From the IMG/VR virus record IMGVR_UViG_3300037119_003930, positions 1 to 48,523 of that record: a DNA stretch of 48,523 nt. One strand, 5' to 3'. The notes below the pieces were generated by a model. The model did not search any database. It was not told the origin of the DNA and saw nothing but the letters and a program-made list of their open reading frames with translations. Positions 24,734-34,265 of the stretch are shown here, piece after piece. This stretch comes from a virus. Both the position numbers and the translations under genes were made by a program. Positions within the stretch are counted from its first letter, which is position 1. Each line of letters starts with the position of its first letter.

Positions 24734-25140
24734 GCACGCCTTACCAGGTAGCCGCGGACATGATCGCCCTGGACCTCACGACCTCGGAGCGCCGCAAGGC
24801 CCTCGTCCTGCACTACGGGGCGGTCCTCCAGACCCACGTCAAGAGGCACGCCAACAAGCCCCGGACCGGGCCCCCCGGTCCCAGGAACATCACCGGCACC
24901 TACCTGAAGTCGATCAACCGGCGGACCTACAACACCCTCGGGGCCTCCCACGCGGAGGTCGGCTCGAACGCGCCACAGGCCCGGCGGCTGGAACTGGGGT
25001 TCGAGGGCCGGGACTCCCTGAACCGGTACTACGACCAGCCCGCCTACCCCCACTTCGCCCCCGGGTACGCGGAGGTGCTGCCCGAGTTCCTGGCCGCCCT
25101 GGAAGCCCTGGGGCTCCCCACTCGGAGGACCGGCCGATGA
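24730..25140 (+). CDS. Neck/tail-completion protein (HK97 gp10-like)
   Basis: 136 residues from ATG 24730 (ATGA overlap with the previous stop). It has the HK97 gp10 pattern: an N-terminal helix, a basic loop HVKRHANKPRTGPPGP, the region ITGTYLKSINRR followed by SNAPQARRLELGFEGRD, and PHFAPGYAEVLPEFLAAL at the end. The in-frame GTG at 24700 would overlap the preceding gene more deeply and is less likely. Confidence 0.75.
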   Translation: MSTPYQVAADMIALDLTTSERRKALVLHYGAVLQTHVKRHANKPRTGPPGPRNITGTYLKSINRRTYNTLGASHAEVGSNAPQARRLELGFEGRDSLNRYYDQPAYPHFAPGYAEVLPEFLAALEALGLPTRRTGR

Positions 25141-25571
25141 GCGCCACGATGATCGACCAGCGGAAGGTCACCGACGCGCTCCTGGTCGCCCTGCGCGCAT
25201 CCACGGTCCCGGTCGGGGACGGCTACGCCCCGGAGGGCGCGGACACGATGCAGCGCTATGCCACCCTGCTCCAGATGAACGGGGCCCCCGGGTACGGCCT
25301 CTGGCCGGAGACCACCTTCTCGTTGGAGTACCGGGTCCGGTCCGTGGGGGTGGACCCCTCGAAGGTCTCCGGCAGGGTCGGGCCCCGGATGGACGCGGAG
25401 GCCACCGCGACGGTCCTCCGGAGGATCGTCCTGGACCGGTCCACGAAGATCGAGGGGACCGGCTGGCGGATCGTGGGCCGGAGGTGGTTGGGGTCGGCCA
25501 CAGACTCGGACGGCCGCACCGTGAACGTCGTGGACGACTACTCCTTCGACGTGTCACCGCGCTCCTCCTGA
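25137..25571 (+). CDS. Tail terminator-like protein (144 aa)
   Basis: ATG 25137 overlaps the previous stop. An N-terminal helix (DQRKVTDALLVALRAS), a central strand pair (FSLEYRVRSVGVD) and a helix then strand (ATVLRRIVLD...WRIVGRRWLG) match small tail terminators (lambda gpU type) that end tail tube growth. It is the last gene before the tail tube gene and its small partner. Confidence 0.65.
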   Translation: MSATMIDQRKVTDALLVALRASTVPVGDGYAPEGADTMQRYATLLQMNGAPGYGLWPETTFSLEYRVRSVGVDPSKVSGRVGPRMDAEATATVLRRIVLDRSTKIEGTGWRIVGRRWLGSATDSDGRTVNVVDDYSFDVSPRSS

Positions 25572-25601
25572 ACGGGATGCAGCACCGGAAAGTCCTCTGA
25601 A

Positions 25602-25611
25602 TGCATCCCCG
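25602..25611 (+). promoter_or_regulatory. Class B late element upstream of tail tube genes
   Basis: TGCATCCCCG in a 99-base intergenic gap. A GTG (25644) lies exactly 42 bases downstream but opens only a seven-codon ORF ending at 25667; the first real gene starts at ATG 25671 behind a GGAGG. If transcription starts near 25644 it gives a short leader here rather than a leaderless mRNA. Confidence 0.5.
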
Positions 25612-25670
25612 CGAACGGGGGGTCCGTGGCTCATCCTGACCGGGTGCCGCAGACCCGGAGGCCCTGACCG

Positions 25671-25859
25671 ATGACCCTGAACGTCAAGCTCACTCACCCG
25701 AAGATCGACGGGGAGTTCGTCGCCCACACCCAGGCGCAGATCGACCTCCTGACCGAGGCCGGTCGCGAGGGCGGTGCCTGGCGGGTCGCACCCGGCAAGG
25801 AGAACCAGGCCGCAGCGAAGGCCGCCGCGGACCCGAAGACGAACCCCACGGAGGACTGA
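25671..25859 (+). CDS. Small hypothetical protein before tail tube (62 aa)
   Basis: Acidic-basic mix with a short N-terminal beta part (TLNVKLTHPKIDGEFVAH) and an Ala/Lys/Pro tail. It resembles in layout the 78-residue protein after the capsid gene. Function unknown; three bases separate it from the tail tube gene. Confidence 0.55.
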   Translation: MTLNVKLTHPKIDGEFVAHTQAQIDLLTEAGREGGAWRVAPGKENQAAAKAAADPKTNPTED

Positions 25860-25862
25860 CCC

Positions 25863-26354
25863 ATGGCCCGCTACACCCCGGACGAACTGGAGCAGTGGCA
25901 CTTCGTCCCGTCCATCACGAACCTGGCCGCCCCCACGGTGGCCGAGGTCACCGCCGGGGAGGAGATCACCGGGGCGATCATCTCCGTGTCCGGCTTCAAG
26001 TACACCGGCACGAAGGTCGAGACGCCGGACCTGAAGTCGAGGTTCAACACCTCGGTCCCGGGCCGGTTCTCCGCGGAGGACTCCTCCATCCAGTTCTACA
26101 AGGGTGACGAGGCGACCGACGTGGAGGTCATCGTCGAGGACCTCCTGGCCGACGACACCTCCGGGTACATCGTCCGCATCCCACCGGAGGACGGGGCCCC
26201 GCAGGCCATCGCCGCCGCCACGACCTGCGCCGTGTGGCCCGTGAAGATCATGTCGAACACGGAGGACCCCCCGACCCCGGGCGAGGTCGCCAAGTTCACC
26301 GTGGACTTCGCCATCCCCCGGGCCCCGGCGAAGGCCGCCGCGATCGCCGCCTGA
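25863..26354 (+). CDS. Major tail (tube) protein
   Basis: 163 residues, followed by a terminator and the G/GT chaperones, the expected place for the tube protein. Beta-rich fold with TNLAAPTVAEVTAGEEITGAI near the N-terminus, a loop KYTGTKVETPDLKSRFNTSVPG, and strands DVEVIVEDLL, SGYIVRIP, TTCAVWPVKI, as in siphoviral tube proteins. It should be highly expressed; the hairpin after it would limit read-through. Confidence 0.8.
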   Translation: MARYTPDELEQWHFVPSITNLAAPTVAEVTAGEEITGAIISVSGFKYTGTKVETPDLKSRFNTSVPGRFSAEDSSIQFYKGDEATDVEVIVEDLLADDTSGYIVRIPPEDGAPQAIAAATTCAVWPVKIMSNTEDPPTPGEVAKFTVDFAIPRAPAKAAAIAA

Positions 26355-26427
26355 TCTGCGGTCGGCGCGTCCATCGCCTATGGGGGTCGGTGGGCGCCCG
26401 GCCGCGGGAAACCTACGCTGCATCCCT

Positions 26428-26458
26428 GACACCCTGGCGCTCCCGGTGCCAGGGTGTC
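26428..26458 (+). terminator. Hairpin after tail tube gene
   Basis: Perfect 11-base-pair stem (GACACCCTGGC with GCCAGGGTGTC), nine-base loop, followed by GCCGTTCTGT. A class B-like TGCATCCCTG overlaps its start (26419-26428). It probably reduces tail chaperone expression relative to tube protein. Confidence 0.7.
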
Positions 26459-26491
26459 GCCGTTCTGTCCTGACCCCCTGGAGCCACCCCC

Positions 26492-27064
26492 ATGTCGAAC
26501 ACCCCGCGCTCGATGAAGCGGAAGAACCGCGTCGACACGATCACGTTCCCCCTGGACCCGAACGACGCGGTGAAGCTGTACCCCCTCCAGAGGGCCCACA
26601 CGGCCGCAGGGGACGCCCTCAAGCTCCTGTCTGAAGCAGAGGACCGGGACGAGGGCGCGATCGCTAAGGCGACGACCAGGGTGGAGGAGGCCCGGGCCTC
26701 CCTCGACGAAGGCCTGAAGGACTGCCCGACGATCACGTTCCACCTCCGGGCCCTGTCCGCGGTCACGATCCAAGCCCTCCAGTCCGACCACCCGCCGACC
26801 CCGGAGCAGATCAAGGCGGCGAAGAAGTCCGACCCGGACGCGGAACCCCCGGACACGGACCCGGAGGCCTTCCCTCCGGCGATGATGGTGGCCGCCTGCA
26901 CCAAGGTCGAATGGTCCGACGGGACCGTGAGCAAGAACCTGACCCTGGAGGACGCGACGGACTTCTACGAGTCCTCCTCCTTCGGGGACCAGCAGGCGAT
27001 CATGACCGCGATCGGGCTCCTGAACCAGATGCCGTCCCGGGTGGAGTCCCTGGGAAAAGGCTGA
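26492..27064 (+). CDS. Tail assembly chaperone G (unshifted product)
   Basis: 190 residues ending six bases after the slippery heptamer. Contains a TFPLDPNDAVKLYPLQRAH start, a long helix with Glu/Ala repeats (about 45-75) and a C-terminal region (AIMTAIGLLNQMPSRVESLGKG). The classical Shine-Dalgarno CTGGAG lies upstream. Most ribosomes should make this form. Confidence 0.8.
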   Translation: MSNTPRSMKRKNRVDTITFPLDPNDAVKLYPLQRAHTAAGDALKLLSEAEDRDEGAIAKATTRVEEARASLDEGLKDCPTITFHLRALSAVTIQALQSDHPPTPEQIKAAKKSDPDAEPPDTDPEAFPPAMMVAACTKVEWSDGTVSKNLTLEDATDFYESSSFGDQQAIMTAIGLLNQMPSRVESLGKG

Positions 27065-27444
27065 GGCGGGACCCCGCCCTCCGGGCCCACGCCGATTACT
27101 GCGCGGAGAGGGGCATCCCCTTCCAGTGGTTCATGGGGGGCCCGAACGAATGGGACGACTTCAGCCGGGACCTGGCCCTGGCCTGGGACCTGAACCGGAA
27201 GCGCAGGTGCGCCACCTGCAACGAGTACGACGACGACTGGCGGAACGACAAGGGTCTGAAGCTGGAGGGCCGGAAGGCCCCGAAGGTGGTCTCCGAGTAC
27301 GTCTGCCCCGGCTGTGAGGCCATCGAGTTGAAGCAGAACGCCAGGGAAGGCCAGGAGACCCGGGAAGGCAGCAAGACGGTGCTGATCCCCCGGGGCTCCT
27401 CCGAACCTGCATCCCCGAAACGACGCCGGAGGCGGGCAACCTAG
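26492..27444 (+). CDS. Tail assembly chaperone GT fusion (via -1 frameshift)
   Basis: The upstream frame (26492-27064, 190 residues) has the layout of lambda gpG-type chaperones, and the -1 frame continues to 27444. Slippage at GGGAAAA (27052-27058) would join them as 26492-27058 plus 27058-27444, about 317 residues. The T part includes CATCNEYDDDW and CPGCEAIELK, a zinc ribbon. Such fusions set the ratio of G to GT that loads the tape measure during tail assembly. The order tube, G/GT, tape measure supports the call. The T part has no start codon of its own in a sensible place. Confidence 0.8.
27052..27058 (+). other. Programmed -1 frameshift site GGGAAAA
   Basis: In the G frame the codons are CTG GGA AAA, so the heptamer fits X XXY YYZ. 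After slippage reading continues from AGG at 27058 into the T frame. A GC-rich stretch follows, but I did not identify a specific pseudoknot. Confidence 0.8.
27418..27427 (+). promoter_or_regulatory. Class B late element upstream of tape measure
   Basis: TGCATCCCCG inside the end of the T frame, 31 bases before the tape measure ATG, thus shorter than the usual 42; the second copy at the portal has the same 30-base distance. Confidence 0.4.
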
Positions 27445-27448
27445 CGGG

Positions 27449-30400
27449 ATGGCCGCAGGCGCTTGGCGCACCATCACCGTTGCGCTGACCGCCAACACCT
27501 CCGGGTACACGGCCGGTCTCCGGACCGCCGCGGGTCAGACTGCCGCGTTCGGGAAGTCCACTGGGAAGGCCACGAAGGACGCCGCCGGGGCCTGGTCCAA
27601 GCTGGGGCTGCTCGCGAAGGGGGCCGGGATCGGCGTGGGCCTGGCCCTGGTCGCCGCCGCCAAGTCCGCCATGGACTTCGAGGCGACGATGCGGAACGTC
27701 AACTCGATCTCCCTCCTGTCCGAGAAGCAGTTCCAGGCACTGAGTGACCAGGTCATCAACCTGTCGAAGGAGTTCCCGCAGTCCGCGAACACCCTCGCCG
27801 AGGGTCTGTACGAGATCGCCTCCTCCGGCTTCCAGGGGGCGGAGGGCCTGACAGTCCTCACCGCTGCCGCGAAGGCCGCCTCCGCTGGTCTGACGACCAC
27901 TGACAACTCGGCGAAGGCCATCACCGCGGTCCTGAACGCCTACGCCCTGGAGGCCGAGGACGCGGCGTTCGTGTCCGACACCCTGTTCCAGACCGTCAAC
28001 GTGGGCGTGGTCCGCTTCGAGGAACTGACCGGGGTCATCGGTGACGTGGTCGGTACCGCAGCGGCCGCCTCGGTCGGGATCGACGAGGTCGGCCAGGCCA
28101 TCGCCACCATGACCCTCTCCGGTATCTCCGCGAACGAATCCGGCACCTCCCTCAACCGGCTCCTCCAGGCCATGATCGACCCCTCCGAGGCCCTCTCTGA
28201 TGCCCTGAAGGATGTCGGCTACGAGTCCGGCGCGGCGGCCCTCCAGGAAGACGACCTCGCCACAGTCATCGGGAAGCTGACCGAGGCCTCCCAGGGGAAC
28301 ATCGAAACCCTCCTGAAGTGGTTCCCGGAGATCAGGGCCGCCCGCGGTGCCCTCGCCCTGATGAACAACGAGGGGAAGATCTACCGGGAGACCGTGAAGA
28401 AGTGGGACGACGCCCACAAGGGTGCCGGAGCCACCCAGGTCGCCTTCGCCGAGCAGATGAAGTCGACCCGGGCCCAACTGACCCTGTTCATCAACAACCT
28501 GCGGGCCGCCGGGATCGAACTGGGAGCGAAGCTCCTCCCCTACCTGACAGGCCTGATGGAGACCCTGAAGCGGCTTGGGTCCGCGGCCCTGCCGGTCCTT
28601 CGGGCCGGGATGGAGTCCGTCACCGAGATCGCCGGGGACCTCCGGACCATCCTGGAGGAGATCGTCGGCTGGACCGAGGAGGCCGTGGAAGGTCTCGGGA
28701 CCATGGGTGGGGCCATGGTCCTCGGGGCCCTGGGCCTCCTCCTGGACGCGGTCACTGCACTGACCGGGTTCCTGGCCGACCATCCGGTCCTGATCCGGGC
28801 GATCACCGCAGCCCTGCTCGGGATGCTCGCGGTCAACGCCTGGGGGACGATCGTCGCCGGGGCCCGGACCTACGCGATGGTGCTGTCGATCCTGGTCCGG
28901 CAGGAGGCCGCCCTGGTCCTCCTGAACCACGTCAAGGCCCTGGGCAACGGAATGCTCCTCCTGGGGCAGAACGCCCAACTGGCCGGAGGCATGATCCGGG
29001 GTGGCCTGACCGGCATTCTCGCCTCCCCGGTCGGGGTGGCCGCTGGGTACGCCGCGATCGGCCTGGCGATCATCGGGGTGGGCCGGTCCTTCCAGGACGC
29101 CGGGGCTGACACCCGGGAGTGGCGGGAGCAGGTCGAAGCCGAAGTCGACGTGTCTTCCTTCGCGTCCGTGGAGGAGGCCCTGGACAAGATTCAGAAGAAG
29201 ACCGAGGACACGAAGCTCACTGTCGGGGGGTTCGCCAAGGCCCTTGCCAAGTCGGTCGTGTTCTCCTCGTACTACATCGTGAAGGGTGAGAAGACCCCGG
29301 CCCTGGACATGATCATGGATGCCAAGGCCATGAAGGACGCCGGGGACGGGCTGATCGTGTCCGCGATCGCGGTCCGGGGACAGTTCGCTGCCTACGCCGA
29401 CACCGTGAACATGTCGACGGAGGAGCTTCGGAAGCACGCCCATCAGATGGGGGTGACCGACAAGGAACTGGCGACACAGGAGGGCTGGGCCAAGGTCAAG
29501 GCCGACATCCAGGGGGCCCGGCGGGAGTTCTTCCTCGCCGCCCGGGACGCCACCTCCGCGACGGAGGCCGGGATCAGCATGGCCGAGGCCCTGCAAATCC
29601 CGGAGGACCAACTGGAGGACTTCGGGAAGGCGAACGCGGAGATGAACGCGTTCGTGGAGACCACCGGACTCCTGGGCCCCACGGTCAAGTACGTGGAGGG
29701 TCAGTCGGCAGAGTCCTACGGGAAGATGACGAAGGACGCCCAGGCCTTCATCGACACCGTCGTGTCCGCCTGGGACTCCTACGGGGACGCGATCGCGTCC
29801 TTCCAGGGTCAGCAGGAGGTCACCTCCGGGGAGATCGAGAAGTTCTACTCGTCCCACCTGAAGGGGGCGCAGTCCTTCTCGGAGAACATCCGCAAGGCGG
29901 TCACGATGGGCTACGACCCGGCCCTGATCGCGGACATCCTCCAGAAGGGCCCGGAGCAGGCCGCCCCGTTCCTCGACGCGCTGGTCTCCAACCAGGACGA
30001 ACGGTTCCGGAACATGGTCAACGCGTCAGCGCAGTACCTGGCCGAGTTCGGTCAGCAGGCCGCGGAGATGGCCCGCCTCACGAACTACGCGGTCACGTCC
30101 TCGTCCGACAAGATGACCAAGAACCTGTCGAAGGCCATGGCGATCAGCCAGTTTATCATGGCCTCCGGAGGGAAGGCCTCCTCCCAGGCGATCGCGGACG
30201 AACTGGAGATCGGGGTCTACGAGGTCGGGATCATCGCCCAGCAGTTCGGGATCACCCTGTCCGACGGTCTCAACCCGGTCCTGGAAGGCGTGGGCGCGAA
30301 GGCGATCCAGCCCCTGTACAACGCGAACCGCAGGGAGTTGAAGGCGACCGGCGGCTACATCGACCCGGCAGTCTGGGGCGACACCCGCCGGGACTCCGTC

Positions 30401-31273
30401 AACGCCGCGCTGATGCCCGGTGAGGTCGTGATCCGCAGGGAGGCCGTCCAGAAGTTCGGGGCCCGACCCCTCCTGGACCTGAACGCCGGACGGATGCCCT
30501 CGGACTGGGTGACCCCGAAGAAGTACGCCACCGGGGGGTTCGTGCTCCCGGAGGACGTGCCGAAGCCACCGGACGTGGGCCGGTTCGGGGACAAGGTCGG
30601 GTACACGGGCGCGGAGGTCATGAAGGAGGCCTACGAGAAGACCGTCGAGTACGTGAAGGAGAACGCGGCGGCGATGATGGGGGCGAACGCCCCCGGGGTG
30701 GCTGCGGCCCCGGAGGTCCTCCGGCGCTGGCTGATGCAGGCCATCAAGGTGACCGGGGTCCCCGAGAACTGGCTGAACGGCCTGATCTCCCGGGCGATGC
30801 AGGAGTCCGGGGGCAACCCCCGGGCCATCAACCTCTGGGACTCGAACGCTGCGAAGGGGGTCCCCTCGAAGGGCCTGATGCAGACGATCGAGCCCACCTT
30901 CAACGCCTACAAGCTGCCGGGCTACGGGGATATCTGGAACCCGGTCCACAACGCGGTCGCGGCGATCCGCTACATCATCGCCAGGTACGGGTCCGTGTAC
31001 AACCTGCCCCGGGGTGGCTACGCGGAGGGCGGCATGGTCCAGGCCCTGATGAAGGCCCTCCCGTTCGCCAGCTACGACACCGGGGGCCACCTGCCCCCGG
31101 GCCTGTCCCTGGCCTACAACGGGACCGGTGCCCCGGAACCGGTCGGGCAGGTCAACCCGGTGGTGAACGTGGCCGTCTACGTCGGCAACGAGAAGCTGGA
31201 CTCCCGGACGGACTACCGGATCGAGCAGAACAACCAGCGGATCGCGGTCGGGCTCCGGAAGGGTGCGCGCTGA
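27449..31273 (+). CDS. Tape measure protein with lytic transglycosylase-like domain
   Basis: 1274 residues, the second longest gene, directly after G/GT. It sets tail length and threads the tube. N-terminal 30 residues (TVALTANTSGYTAGLRTAAGQT) match the usual start of tape measures; long Ala-rich helices and hydrophobic segments (for example about 425-460 and 525-550) follow. Near the C-terminus (about 1095-1185) there is an SLT/lysozyme-like motif: AMQESGGNPRAIN with the catalytic Glu near 1118, then KGLMQTI and NAVAAIRYIIARYG. That domain would cut peptidoglycan during DNA entry. At about 1.5 angstrom per residue a tail near 190 nm is expected. Confidence 0.9.
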   Translation: MAAGAWRTITVALTANTSGYTAGLRTAAGQTAAFGKSTGKATKDAAGAWSKLGLLAKGAGIGVGLALVAAAKSAMDFEATMRNVNSISLLSEKQFQALSDQVINLSKEFPQSANTLAEGLYEIASSGFQGAEGLTVLTAAAKAASAGLTTTDNSAKAITAVLNAYALEAEDAAFVSDTLFQTVNVGVVRFEELTGVIGDVVGTAAAASVGIDEVGQAIATMTLSGISANESGTSLNRLLQAMIDPSEALSDALKDVGYESGAAALQEDDLATVIGKLTEASQGNIETLLKWFPEIRAARGALALMNNEGKIYRETVKKWDDAHKGAGATQVAFAEQMKSTRAQLTLFINNLRAAGIELGAKLLPYLTGLMETLKRLGSAALPVLRAGMESVTEIAGDLRTILEEIVGWTEEAVEGLGTMGGAMVLGALGLLLDAVTALTGFLADHPVLIRAITAALLGMLAVNAWGTIVAGARTYAMVLSILVRQEAALVLLNHVKALGNGMLLLGQNAQLAGGMIRGGLTGILASPVGVAAGYAAIGLAIIGVGRSFQDAGADTREWREQVEAEVDVSSFASVEEALDKIQKKTEDTKLTVGGFAKALAKSVVFSSYYIVKGEKTPALDMIMDAKAMKDAGDGLIVSAIAVRGQFAAYADTVNMSTEELRKHAHQMGVTDKELATQEGWAKVKADIQGARREFFLAARDATSATEAGISMAEALQIPEDQLEDFGKANAEMNAFVETTGLLGPTVKYVEGQSAESYGKMTKDAQAFIDTVVSAWDSYGDAIASFQGQQEVTSGEIEKFYSSHLKGAQSFSENIRKAVTMGYDPALIADILQKGPEQAAPFLDALVSNQDERFRNMVNASAQYLAEFGQQAAEMARLTNYAVTSSSDKMTKNLSKAMAISQFIMASGGKASSQAIADELEIGVYEVGIIAQQFGITLSDGLNPVLEGVGAKAIQPLYNANRRELKATGGYIDPAVWGDTRRDSVNAALMPGEVVIRREAVQKFGARPLLDLNAGRMPSDWVTPKKYATGGFVLPEDVPKPPDVGRFGDKVGYTGAEVMKEAYEKTVEYVKENAAAMMGANAPGVAAAPEVLRRWLMQAIKVTGVPENWLNGLISRAMQESGGNPRAINLWDSNAAKGVPSKGLMQTIEPTFNAYKLPGYGDIWNPVHNAVAAIRYIIARYGSVYNLPRGGYAEGGMVQALMKALPFASYDTGGHLPPGLSLAYNGTGAPEPVGQVNPVVNVAVYVGNEKLDSRTDYRIEQNNQRIAVGLRKGAR

Positions 31274-33153
31274 TGGCCCACTTCGTGACCCGCGTCCGGC
31301 TGAACCCGGCCGACCCCACCCAGGGCTACAAGCTGTGGTCCTCCGGCCTGGTCCAGTCGATCGGGACGGCCCCTCCGGTGGTCTGGGATGTCCCGGAGAC
31401 CTTCAGCGCCACCTCGGCCCGGGACCTGGTCATCATCGACTGGCTGACCCCCTCCGGGTACATCCTGTCCCACACCGGGAGGGTGTTCGACTTCGGCGGC
31501 GTCTCCCCGGCGGTCGGTTACCAGAACACCGGGAACTTCCACATCTGGCGGCGCCTGGTCATGAACCCGTTCGGGAACGGGGCCGGGTACGAGATGGACT
31601 TCAACGGCCGCATCTACCGGTTCGGGTCCGTGCTGCCCCCGAACGTGGGAGGGGACGCCGGGACCAACTCCTTCGGTCTGGCCGGGGGGATCAACTGGTT
31701 CGGGGACTGGGCCCGGGACCTCCACATGGACTGGGCGACGAAGCGCTACGCCATCCTCCACGGCCGCGGGATCATCTACTCCCCGTCTTTCTCGATCACG
31801 TACGACCCGGCCGACACCCGGCCCCTCCAGGACACCCGGGACCTCTACCGGTTCCTGATGTTCGTGAACCCGCAGATTCCGGTCGGGGACACCGCGGGCT
31901 ACCTGGGCACGTACACGGGCCGCATCTTCGGGTTCAACGCCGCGGAGCACATCCGGCCCTTCCCCATCTGGCCCGACCGGGACGTGGCCGTCGGGGGCGA
32001 GGTCAAGTCGGACGGCCGGGCCGGGCGGCCCCTGATCCTCCGGATCGAGCACCGGGACGGACCCCACCGGGAGATCACGGTCTCCTCCCCACCCGACCTG
32101 AACTGGATCGGGCCCACCGGCACGATCACGACCACGAACCGGCCGGAGGCACAGTGGGAGTTCCTGGACGCGGAGGGGGACGCCCCTGCGCTGACCCGCA
32201 TCCGCCTGTTCCGGGACGACCAGTACCTGGCCGGGGGGTTCGACCCGGCGACCTCCGTGGCCCTGGAGGAGTGGTCGATCACCGACGCCGCCACCTTCAG
32301 CGTGACCCCCTCCTTCGACCTCCGGAACGACACGTACCGGTTCTACGGCTGGACCCGGGACTCCGCCGGGGAGGACTCCGGGGACTGGGAGATGGTCCAG
32401 TTCACCGTCAACGTGACCCCACCCCCGACCCCCTCGATCATCGCTGCCGCGGACCCGGACTCCTGGCTGATCCACCTGACGGTCTCCGCCGGGGTGGGGA
32501 CCGCGAACGGCCTGGCCGCCCTGATCGAGTACACCGATGATCCGGACGTGGCGAACGTCGTGGACTCCGACGGGCTGTGGCAACCGGTGGTGGGCGCGAC
32601 CGCGGTCCCCTACCCGACCTCCGGGCCGAAGGTGGTCGAGCACGACGACTGGCAGGCCCCGTTCAACAGGTCACGCCGGTACCGGGCCCGGACCGTCCAG
32701 GTCAGTCCCCGGATCACCGGGGGCCTGTCCTCCGTCGCGTCGGACATCGTGGTGACCGACGAGTGGGTCCTGTCCGACCCCTCGACCGGGGCAGCGATGG
32801 AGGTCCTGGTCCGGCCACCGTTCACGTACACCCGGGACTCCGGGACCGCGGTCCACCGGACCCTGGGGAGGACCACCGCGGTGGCGACCCGTCTGGGCAT
32901 CCGGTCCGCTGAGTTCGACCTGATCGTCGCCACTGAGGACCGGGAGGAGTTCGAGGCCCTGGAGGACCTCGTGACCGGGGGCACCACCCTCCAGCTTCGT
33001 GACCCCTACCGGAGGTCCCTGTTCACCTCGATCGTCGGGACCATCTCCACGACGATGCAGGAGATCGGTCCGGCCCCGGACGAGACCACCGAGTTCGCGT
33101 TCGCGCACGAGCACACCCTGACCCTGGCCGAGGTCGCCCGGCCCGAACCGTGA
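31273..33153 (+). CDS. Minor tail protein, distal tail-type with beta domains (626 aa)
   Basis: ATG overlaps the tape measure stop. The N-terminal half has repeated tracts ending in G-R-(V/I)-(F/Y) (for example HTGRVFDFGG, FNGRIYRFGS, YTGRIFGFNA), suggesting a propeller-like repeat. The middle (about 240-380) and next part (about 380-480) look like fibronectin/Ig-type domains with W/Y-rich strands. The C-terminus (about 495-626) has the beta pattern of distal tail proteins. Order after tape measure supports a tail-tip role. Confidence 0.7.
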   Translation: MAHFVTRVRLNPADPTQGYKLWSSGLVQSIGTAPPVVWDVPETFSATSARDLVIIDWLTPSGYILSHTGRVFDFGGVSPAVGYQNTGNFHIWRRLVMNPFGNGAGYEMDFNGRIYRFGSVLPPNVGGDAGTNSFGLAGGINWFGDWARDLHMDWATKRYAILHGRGIIYSPSFSITYDPADTRPLQDTRDLYRFLMFVNPQIPVGDTAGYLGTYTGRIFGFNAAEHIRPFPIWPDRDVAVGGEVKSDGRAGRPLILRIEHRDGPHREITVSSPPDLNWIGPTGTITTTNRPEAQWEFLDAEGDAPALTRIRLFRDDQYLAGGFDPATSVALEEWSITDAATFSVTPSFDLRNDTYRFYGWTRDSAGEDSGDWEMVQFTVNVTPPPTPSIIAAADPDSWLIHLTVSAGVGTANGLAALIEYTDDPDVANVVDSDGLWQPVVGATAVPYPTSGPKVVEHDDWQAPFNRSRRYRARTVQVSPRITGGLSSVASDIVVTDEWVLSDPSTGAAMEVLVRPPFTYTRDSGTAVHRTLGRTTAVATRLGIRSAEFDLIVATEDREEFEALEDLVTGGTTLQLRDPYRRSLFTSIVGTISTTMQEIGPAPDETTEFAFAHEHTLTLAEVARPEP

Positions 33154-34265
33154 GGACCGTCAGCGAACGGTGGGTCCAGACCGCCTCCTCCGCGGACCAG
33201 AACGTGGTCGAGGTGGTCGAGGTCCTGGACGAGCAGGGGAACGTCACGCTCGAACTGGACACCGTCTCCGAGGGGTCCGTGGACGAGGACGAGTCCACGA
33301 TCGTCCGGCACGACTTCGACGTGACCGTGATCGACGAGGAGGGGGTCCTGATCCCCACCGTCGCGAACGACACACTCGCCCCCATCGCCAGGCGCCTCAG
33401 AGTGCGCCGGGGGTTCGTCTGGCCCGGTAGCCCGGCTGAGACCGTGCCGCTCGTTACAGGGTGGCTCACATCGGTCTCTGCACGTTCTGAGAGCGGCGCG
33501 GTACAGGTCACCGGCATGGACCGGATGGCCCGGCTCCAAGCCCCCTCCCCACGACCCGTCTACATCAACGCGGGACGACGCGCCGACCTGGCGATCCGGG
33601 ACCTCCTCTGGACCATCGACCCGACCATCGAGTTCGACCTGATGGAGTCCGAGTGGGTCCTGCCCCGCCTGTCCTACGAGATCGAGACCGACATCGCCTC
33701 CCAGGCCGCCGGACCTGACGGCCTGGCCGAGGCGGTCGGGGCCGAGTTGTTCGTGAACCGGGACGACGTGATGCAGATGCGCCCGGTCCCCACCGCCACC
33801 GGGCTCCCCGTCCACCGGTTCGTGGAGGGCCCCTCCTGCACCGTGGTCGCCGCGGACTGGACCTGGGACTCCGACGACATCCGGAACGGTGTGATCGTCA
33901 CGGCGCAGCACTCCTCGATGCCCTCCGCGGTTCGCGGGGAGGCCTGGGACGACGACCCCGAGTCCGAGTACTTCCGGGGTGGCACCTACGGGGAACGGGC
34001 CCGGTTCGTGTCGACCGAGAAGGCCACCACCGCGGGGCAGGCCACAGCGATGGCCCGGGGCATCCTCGAACGGGAACTGGGCGGCTCCTTCGAGATCGAC
34101 CTGGAGATCGTCCCGGACCCCTCGATCGAAGTCGGGGACGTGGTCTACGTCGACCTCCCCTCGGTGAAGAGGACCGGTCTCTACGTCGTGGCCCGGGTCG
34201 GCTTCAGCCTGGGGTCGATCGGGTCCACCGAGTCCGTGACGGTCAGGTCAGGAGTGGTCCAGTGA
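33150..34265 (+). CDS. Minor tail / baseplate hub-like protein (DUF5047-type)
   Basis: 371 residues from GTG 33150, overlapping the previous stop. The architecture, with an N-terminal strand-rich domain (RHDFDVTVIDEEGVLIPT), a GWLTSVSARSESGAVQVTGMDRMARL region and a C-terminal segment DDVMQMRPVP..., resembles actinophage tail proteins of the DUF5047 group, which relate to T4 gp27-like hubs. It should form the ring that connects tube and receptor-binding parts. Confidence 0.65.
   Translation: MRTVSERWVQTASSADQNVVEVVEVLDEQGNVTLELDTVSEGSVDEDESTIVRHDFDVTVIDEEGVLIPTVANDTLAPIARRLRVRRGFVWPGSPAETVPLVTGWLTSVSARSESGAVQVTGMDRMARLQAPSPRPVYINAGRRADLAIRDLLWTIDPTIEFDLMESEWVLPRLSYEIETDIASQAAGPDGLAEAVGAELFVNRDDVMQMRPVPTATGLPVHRFVEGPSCTVVAADWTWDSDDIRNGVIVTAQHSSMPSAVRGEAWDDDPESEYFRGGTYGERARFVSTEKATTAGQATAMARGILERELGGSFEIDLEIVPDPSIEVGDVVYVDLPSVKRTGLYVVARVGFSLGSIGSTESVTVRSGVVQ

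Noticed and set aside
27161-29857. 898-codon open frame on the - strand
   Set aside because: Antisense to the chaperone and tape measure genes, with low-complexity Gly/Arg/Pro translation; no start context or promoter.
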